A stretch of 59,762 nucleotides of DNA. Source: Bacteroidales bacterium. GTDB lineage: Bacteria > Bacteroidota > Bacteroidia > Bacteroidales > P3. Every line of letters starts with the position of its first letter. The first letter of the stretch is position 1. The position numbers and the translations under genes are program-made. The DNA lies in contig JAGCJW010000039.1 in the NCBI GenBank assembly GCA_017647785.1, positions 1 to 59,762 on the forward strand, written 5' to 3'. This document shows positions 54,877 through 59,762 of the stretch, one piece after another. Below the pieces are notes generated by a model. That model made no database searches. It was not told where the DNA came from and worked only from the letters and a program-made list of their open reading frames with translations.

Positions 54877-56040
54877 ATGATACGAAAGATTCTACATACT
54901 ATCTTTACGAAATTCTCTTCTGCGGGACTAGGATTTTTAACTATTATCCTAATCTCACAAATTCTTGGTGTAGAAGCAAAAGGAGAACAAGCAATAATGG
55001 TGTACAACATAAATCTTATGCTAATGTTGTTTACCCTTATAGGCAATTCTACCTTAATTTACTTAGTGCCAAGAAAAGACTTCTCAAACCTAATAATTCC
55101 TTCGTTTCTCTGGGTTGGTCTTTCGGCTATTGTAGTCTCTTTATTCTTTCCTAATATATGTGTATTGATTGCTCTGCTTGCTGCAATAAGCGAAATAAAT
55201 CAATTCATACTACTCGGAAAGCAAAAAGTAGCACAAGCAAACACCTTAAAACTACTCTATCCCCTTATTTCGTTTTCCTATATTCTAATCTTGTGGTTTT
55301 TTGACCGTTTTACAAAGGTTGAAGACTTTATAACAGCAATGTTTATTGCCTATGTTGTTTCTTTATTCTATGGAGTTTTTGTTCTAAAAGACGAATACAG
55401 AAACATAAAACTCCCATCGGCAAAGGAGTTAAAGGCAGATTTTAAAAATCTTTTTAAACTTGGCTTCACAAAGCAAATAGGTTACATTGCTCAAAGTATG
55501 AATTACAGGCTTTGTTTCTACATTTTAGGCTTTTATTGTGGAGAAAGACTTGTAGGAGTTTACTCAAACGCAGTCAGTCTTAGCGAAGCAGTAATGCTTT
55601 TTGGCTCTTCGCTTGCCTTAGTGCAATATTCCTCCCTTTCAAACAACAATAACGAAAAGTCATCAAAAGAGTTTTCTTGGAAAATGTGTAAAATAAATGG
55701 GGTATTCACTGCTTTGGCGTTATTAGTATTGAGTTTGTTACCAGCAGAGTTTTATTCTTTTGTTTTTGGCAAAGGATTTGAAAACATAGGTCAAGTAATA
55801 AGGCTTTTAAGCATAGGAATATTACCTTTAAGCATTGCAAGCAATTTCACACAGTACTTTTACGCAAAAGGAAACTTTAAAATAAGCACCTACGCCTCTC
55901 TAATAGGCTTGGTAGTTACTATAATATGTGGACTAATCCTTATTCCAAAATACGCAATCACAGGAGCAGCCCTCACAGCCTCCCTTTCCTATCTAACAAC
56001 CTTTGCAATCGAATTTTATTTCTTTGTTTTAAAAAAATAA
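54877..56040 (+). CDS. Second Wzx-like polysaccharide flippase
   Basis: 387 residues with 10-12 membrane helices. It starts 'MIRKILHTIFTKFSSAGLGF' and 'LTIILISQILGVEAKGEQAI', a typical oligosaccharide-flippase N-terminus. Shorter than the 479-residue flippase at 34628 and not closely similar to it. Start chosen because the longer frame (54805) would begin upstream of the -7 box. Its last codons run into the 21-bp repeat array, so the final residues ('FYFFVLKK') are partly repeat-encoded. Convergent with the DUF2723 gene. Confidence 0.78.
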   Translation: MIRKILHTIFTKFSSAGLGFLTIILISQILGVEAKGEQAIMVYNINLMLMLFTLIGNSTLIYLVPRKDFSNLIIPSFLWVGLSAIVVSLFFPNICVLIALLAAISEINQFILLGKQKVAQANTLKLLYPLISFSYILILWFFDRFTKVEDFITAMFIAYVVSLFYGVFVLKDEYRNIKLPSAKELKADFKNLFKLGFTKQIGYIAQSMNYRLCFYILGFYCGERLVGVYSNAVSLSEAVMLFGSSLALVQYSSLSNNNNEKSSKEFSWKMCKINGVFTALALLVLSLLPAEFYSFVFGKGFENIGQVIRLLSIGILPLSIASNFTQYFYAKGNFKISTYASLIGLVVTIICGLILIPKYAITGAALTASLSYLTTFAIEFYFFVLKK

Positions 56041-56095
56041 TTCTTTGTTTTAAAAAATTATTTCTTTGTTTTAGTAAAATGATTCTTTGTTTTAT
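56022..56095 (-). repeat. 21-bp-period repeat array, locus 4
   Basis: CTTTGTTTT cores start at 56022, 56043, 56064 and 56085, exact 21-bp steps. On the minus strand the units read TAAAACAAAGAATnATTTT, the same unit type as 22943-22984 and the 37605 unit of locus 2. The array covers the end of the flippase gene and the gap to the DUF2723 stop. Confidence 0.8.
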
Positions 56096-56096
56096 T

Positions 56097-59090
56097 TTAC
56101 TCAAAGTACTCTGAAAAATTTTCAGGTATAGATACAACTTGCTCTTCGTAGATTTCGGCAAGTGCGTATATGTTGTTGATTTGTTTTATTATGTTTTGCA
56201 TTTCTTGATAGTAGTAGTCAGGATTGTCTTTCATTCTATCAAATTGAGCAAAGCTTATTTTCAAATATTTGTTTATCATTGAAAAGTAAGTATCTGCAAG
56301 TGGTATGCGTATGTTTTCAAGATTCCAATCTTGGCTTTGAAGTAATAGTCTATACCATTGGTTTTCTAGTTTTTGTATTTTCACTCTTTCTTGTGCTTGT
56401 TGCGAAGAGTTAAGCGAGAAATATTGTTGCATAATTTGAGAAAATTGAGATGTGGCATATTGAATATACTCTTTTGATTTTTCTTCTTTATCCAACAATG
56501 CATAGATTATGGCTAAATCTGCTGTTGCAATAGGGTTATAGTAATGATATGGTGAAATGTTATCCGTGAGAATATTACTTACAATAAGAGCTTTATCAAT
56601 TTTATTTGTTTGCAATAACTTATAAGCTAAACAAATTATATTATCTTGATATTGATTCACAATTTCCCTTTCTATTTCATTATAATAGGAATTGTGATTT
56701 GTAAATCCCTCCCATTGAAATTTATGTATAAGATTTTCATACATCTTTTCTTCATTTATAGTCCCTGCTTTCAATGCTATGATTTCTTGTTGTGGACTTG
56801 GGATACTTGTAAGCCTATAAGCAAATCCTTCTAATTGCAGATAATCGTCTAATCCAAAATAATCATCTATTGAATATGAGGAGAAATATATTGGTCTTTT
56901 TTCTATGTTTGCTGCTATTATATCTAATGCGACAAGTGTTGATTTACTTATTTCCAATGCTCCATACTGCCATTTAATGGTATCGCTATCCATTGTCAAG
57001 TAATATTTATGTGTATTGAGAATATGTATATCTTGTTCGTATAGTTTGGTAGTGTTTTTGTAAGAGTCTTTTATTACTTTATTTAAGTTTTCTCTATCAA
57101 AACTTGGATAGATTTGATTGTAATTATATTGTTTTGAGTATTGTTCTTGCGTTAGATTAGTTTCTATTGGAGAGGATTCATATTGTGTTTGTGATAATTG
57201 CTTAATATTTGAATCATCGTTTAGTAATTGTAGATTTATTACTCTAACATCTGTACGGATTCCTTCTACATTTTGAGCATACCAAAGCGGGAAGGTGTCA
57301 TTGTCTCCGTTTACAAAAAGTATTGCATTCTTTTCACAACTTTCAAGCATTGATACTGCAAAATTGCGTGCTGTGTATTGAGATTTATGATTATGGTCAT
57401 CAAAATTTTCTGCAAACATATAAATAGGCAACACCACGAAAAGTGGTGTTATGTAAATCGGACGTCTTAATCTTAATAGATTTGCAAGAGTTTGAGAGAT
57501 TGAATACACTCCTATCACAAGCCAAAGAATTAACGCTGCGAAAGAAAGCAAGTAAACATAATCTCTTTCTCTTGGTTGATAAGCTGCTTGATTGAGATAG
57601 ACTACAAGAGCTACTGAAGTAAACAAAAAGAGTGTTGTATTTACAAGAAATAATTTTGAGTCTTTTCTTAAGTGAGAGAAAAGTCCTATTATTATAAGTA
57701 TCAATGGTACTGCATAATATAGATTATGTCCTTTTCTTGCTTGTGGATTAATAGTGTGTGAGTTGATATTAGTTTTGTCTTCTATGTATTTTATTCCTGT
57801 GGTCCATTGTGAGTTTTTGTAGTCTCCATAACCTTGTATATCGTTTACTTTACCTACAAAATTATTTAGCAGATAACGGAAATACATATAATTGAGTTGG
57901 TAAGAGAAAAAGAATTGTAGGTTTTGCTTAAATGAAGGTTTTAGTCTTTCTTCTCCATCTATAATTACTGTTTCTTCGGCTTGGCCTACCCATTCTATGT
58001 ATCCATTTTCATAAGATATGTTTTCATAGTTCCACATTCGTGGAAATATTGTTTTTTGTTCTTTTGAGAATATAGGTTGTAGCTGACCATTTTCTGTGGT
58101 TTCAAAACTTTCTGGTGGCAAAGCAGTGTAATATTGCCCATAAAATAAAGGTGCTTTTGTAAAGTTCTCTCTATTGTAATAGTTTTTAAAGCTTGCAGTT
58201 GTGCTTGGGTTATATTGATTGAGTGGAACGCCAGAATTGGCTCTTATTGGTATAATTAAATATGTGCTTAATCCTATAATGATGAATATTAATCCTAATA
58301 TTGTATAGAGTAATATAGGTTTTGCTTTTTTATAAGCAAGATATATAAGAGAGGAAAGTATGAGTACAAAAATTATTATTTTAATTATTGCGTATTCAGA
58401 TAGTATCCAAATTAAGAAAATCGGTAAAAGGAATTGAATGAATATTATTAGTAAAAAAGAGATTAGCAAATATAACAACGTTCCTTTTAAGGTTGTATGT
58501 CTTTTATCAAAATAAATGATTAGGCAAATAGCAGGTAAAGATAGTAATGTCAGCTGGTGTACTGAAAGAGATAAACCCATAAGTAAGCATATCAAAATAA
58601 TATTGTTTACTCTGTGATTTTGAGTCCATTTTATTGCCAACCAAATTGAGAGTAAGCTTATAAATAATGAAAGAGGATAAACATCTGTTTCATTTGCACA
58701 AAACCATTGTGAATCTAATACTGCAAAGGTTAAAGCTCCTATTATTGAAGATGCAATTATCCCAGGATACATTTGACTAAAACGTGATAACACATAAACG
58801 GAAATATGATAGAGCATCATAACACTTAATCCGCTACTTAGTGCTGACAAAAAGCCTATTCCTTTTGCTACAAAGGAGGCGTCTATTAAACCAAATATTG
58901 AAAAGATTGCTCCTAATAATTGATAAAAAGGAGCTCCCGGTGGATGAGGTATTTGAAGTGTAGAAGCTGTCGCAACAAATTCTGCTCCATCCCAAAAAGA
59001 TATTGTAGGATAGAGAGTAAAGGTGTAAATTAAAGTGCTAATTGCTGCTATTATCCAACCAATGATATTTATGGTCTTTTGATGTTGCAT
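56097..59090 (-). CDS. DUF2723 large membrane protein (GT-C-like)
   Basis: 997 residues. The N-terminal DUF2723 region (about 1-190) contains 'YPTISFWDGAEFVATASTLQ' and 'IPHPPGAPFYQLLGAIFSIF', matching the family, which is related to GT-C glycosyltransferases by the early acidic residue after helix 1 (here Asp/Glu in 'FWDGAEF'). About 12-14 helices extend to roughly residue 560. The soluble C-terminal part includes 'CEKNAILFVNGDNDTFPLWY' and a helical tail. It probably transfers a sugar from a lipid carrier to a surface substrate; unproven. Downstream of lptE by 7 nt. Confidence 0.82.
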   Translation of the reverse strand: MQHQKTINIIGWIIAAISTLIYTFTLYPTISFWDGAEFVATASTLQIPHPPGAPFYQLLGAIFSIFGLIDASFVAKGIGFLSALSSGLSVMMLYHISVYVLSRFSQMYPGIIASSIIGALTFAVLDSQWFCANETDVYPLSLFISLLSIWLAIKWTQNHRVNNIILICLLMGLSLSVHQLTLLSLPAICLIIYFDKRHTTLKGTLLYLLISFLLIIFIQFLLPIFLIWILSEYAIIKIIIFVLILSSLIYLAYKKAKPILLYTILGLIFIIIGLSTYLIIPIRANSGVPLNQYNPSTTASFKNYYNRENFTKAPLFYGQYYTALPPESFETTENGQLQPIFSKEQKTIFPRMWNYENISYENGYIEWVGQAEETVIIDGEERLKPSFKQNLQFFFSYQLNYMYFRYLLNNFVGKVNDIQGYGDYKNSQWTTGIKYIEDKTNINSHTINPQARKGHNLYYAVPLILIIIGLFSHLRKDSKLFLVNTTLFLFTSVALVVYLNQAAYQPRERDYVYLLSFAALILWLVIGVYSISQTLANLLRLRRPIYITPLFVVLPIYMFAENFDDHNHKSQYTARNFAVSMLESCEKNAILFVNGDNDTFPLWYAQNVEGIRTDVRVINLQLLNDDSNIKQLSQTQYESSPIETNLTQEQYSKQYNYNQIYPSFDRENLNKVIKDSYKNTTKLYEQDIHILNTHKYYLTMDSDTIKWQYGALEISKSTLVALDIIAANIEKRPIYFSSYSIDDYFGLDDYLQLEGFAYRLTSIPSPQQEIIALKAGTINEEKMYENLIHKFQWEGFTNHNSYYNEIEREIVNQYQDNIICLAYKLLQTNKIDKALIVSNILTDNISPYHYYNPIATADLAIIYALLDKEEKSKEYIQYATSQFSQIMQQYFSLNSSQQAQERVKIQKLENQWYRLLLQSQDWNLENIRIPLADTYFSMINKYLKISFAQFDRMKDNPDYYYQEMQNIIKQINNIYALAEIYEEQVVSIPENFSEYFE

Positions 59091-59097
59091 TTGTTTG

Positions 59098-59604
59098 TTA
59101 CCAATTTACAAATGATTTGTTGAATATATCTTCTACTAATTCTTCACTTATTTCATTTATCAAACTTTCTTCAACTTCTGAAAGTGAGAAATTACTATCA
59201 TAATCCCTAAATCTACTGAATTGTGTTTGATAATTCTCTTTAGGATTTTTTGTATTTTCAAATGTGATTCTTATTGTTATAGTCAAACGGTTTTTAGCCG
59301 CTCTATCATTTGCTCCTATCGATGTTGGTGTTATGCTATATCCTGTTATTGTTCCTTTAAATACAAGATCTGCGTTAGAGTGTACTTGTAATAAATTGGT
59401 TGAAGAATTAATTTTACTTACCAAATCGTTGGTTAAATCTGAAGCAAGAGTTGCTTGAACTATACTTGCACGATTGGCAAATGGTTCTACTTGATAGGTA
59501 TTAACATCAGGCGAGATAGACGCTCCTGTAAAGGAATAACCTCCTACACAACTTACAAGAGTGCCTATCAAACCTAACAATATTATTGTTTTGTAAAATC
59601 TCAT
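59098..59604 (-). CDS. lptE: LPS-assembly lipoprotein LptE
   Basis: 168 residues. Lipobox 'LVSC' with Cys19, then 'VGGYSFTGASISPDVNTYQV', the start typical of Bacteroidota LptE. The rest is an alpha/beta fold with 'LTITIRITFENTKNPKENYQ' and a C-terminal helix. LptE plugs LptD at the outer membrane for lipopolysaccharide insertion. The ATG overlaps the upstream stop by one base (TAATG). Confidence 0.85.
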   Translation of the reverse strand: MRFYKTIILLGLIGTLVSCVGGYSFTGASISPDVNTYQVEPFANRASIVQATLASDLTNDLVSKINSSTNLLQVHSNADLVFKGTITGYSITPTSIGANDRAAKNRLTITIRITFENTKNPKENYQTQFSRFRDYDSNFSLSEVEESLINEISEELVEDIFNKSFVNW

Positions 59605-59762
59605 TATTTAACAATCAATTTTGTTGCTTTTTCTCCGTTCACTCTTACGAAATAAATGCCTTTTTGTTCTATTTCTATAAGAGAATTAGATGTGTAGTTG
59701 TTTATTTCTTTTACGACTTGTCCTAATGGATTTACTATTTGGATATGTGAGTTGTTTTCACA
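59604..59762 (-). CDS. C-terminal end of a T9SS-sorted protein (partial)
   Basis: The last 52 codons of a gene cut by the right edge. They read 'VNPLGQVVKEINNYTSNSLI' and 'GIYFVRVNGEKATKLIVK', a type A T9SS sorting domain (beta-sandwich with the final KLIVK strand). The body of the protein and its function are outside the window. Its stop overlaps lptE's ATG, so the cargo gene and lptE are in one transcript. Confidence 0.85.
   Translation of the reverse strand, partial: CENNSHIQIVNPLGQVVKEINNYTSNSLIEIEQKGIYFVRVNGEKATKLIVK

Overview
The window is a piece of an AT-rich Bacteroidota chromosome, most likely Bacteroidales. Three things point there. Type IX secretion C-terminal sorting domains sit on a BspA-like repeat protein, on a pseudogene and on a gene cut by the right edge. 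Promoters match the Bacteroidota -7 box TAnnTTTG. The ribosomal block runs rpsL-rpsG-fusA-rpsJ with no tuf between fusA and rpsJ. There are no rRNA genes, no CRISPR array and no recognisable insertion sequence or prophage.

Layout. 1-3327: a DUF2971-like gene overlapping by ATGA a secreted BspA/leucine-rich-repeat protein, preceded by a structured leader. 3391-3762: crcB. 3839-21772 (minus): one uninterrupted translation super-cluster of str, S10, spc and alpha type, from rpsL down to rplQ, with rpoA, secY, map, infA and a short rpmJ. 22112-22773: a decayed BspA-like gene. 23010-26797: a small secreted protein, ftsK and lolA. 26867-31727: a tetR gene with a palindromic operator, followed by a giant acyl-CoA dehydratase activase-like protein. 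31866-36067: tyrS, a divergent M28 peptidase fused to a probable outer-membrane barrel, and a Wzx-type flippase. 36137-40458: a WD40 lipoprotein, a tiny lipoprotein, an O-antigen ligase-like protein and tRNA-Asn. 40570-45831: operon sufC-sufD-nadK-dxr-rseP. 45913-50030: operon 5-formyl-THF cyclo-ligase, lnt, YfcC-family carrier, lipoprotein. 50165-54613: two unknown secreted proteins and an M16 peptidase. 54726-54800: tRNA-His. 54877-59762: a second flippase, a DUF2723 membrane protein, lptE and the tail of a T9SS-sorted protein.

The most interesting signals are non-coding. (1) Two diverged copies of a roughly 250-nt element (191-444 plus; 37150-37400 minus) end 19-20 nt before the start codons of two unrelated genes. 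Nested stems show compensatory changes between the copies. Conserved alternative pairings include a terminator-like stem followed by a U-run, so the element resembles an attenuator or riboswitch. (2) A 21-bp-periodic repeat occurs as four intergenic arrays just beyond gene 3' ends; two of them lie in longer homologous blocks. (3) A perfect 9-bp-arm palindrome sits between the tetR promoter and its start codon. (4) Two promoters lie so close to the ATG that the mRNAs should be leaderless.

As a whole the window couples core translation with envelope biogenesis: LolA, Lnt, LptE, RseP, two flippases, an O-antigen ligase-like protein, DUF2723 and T9SS cargo. All calls are by eye from the sequence; no database search or folding program was run.
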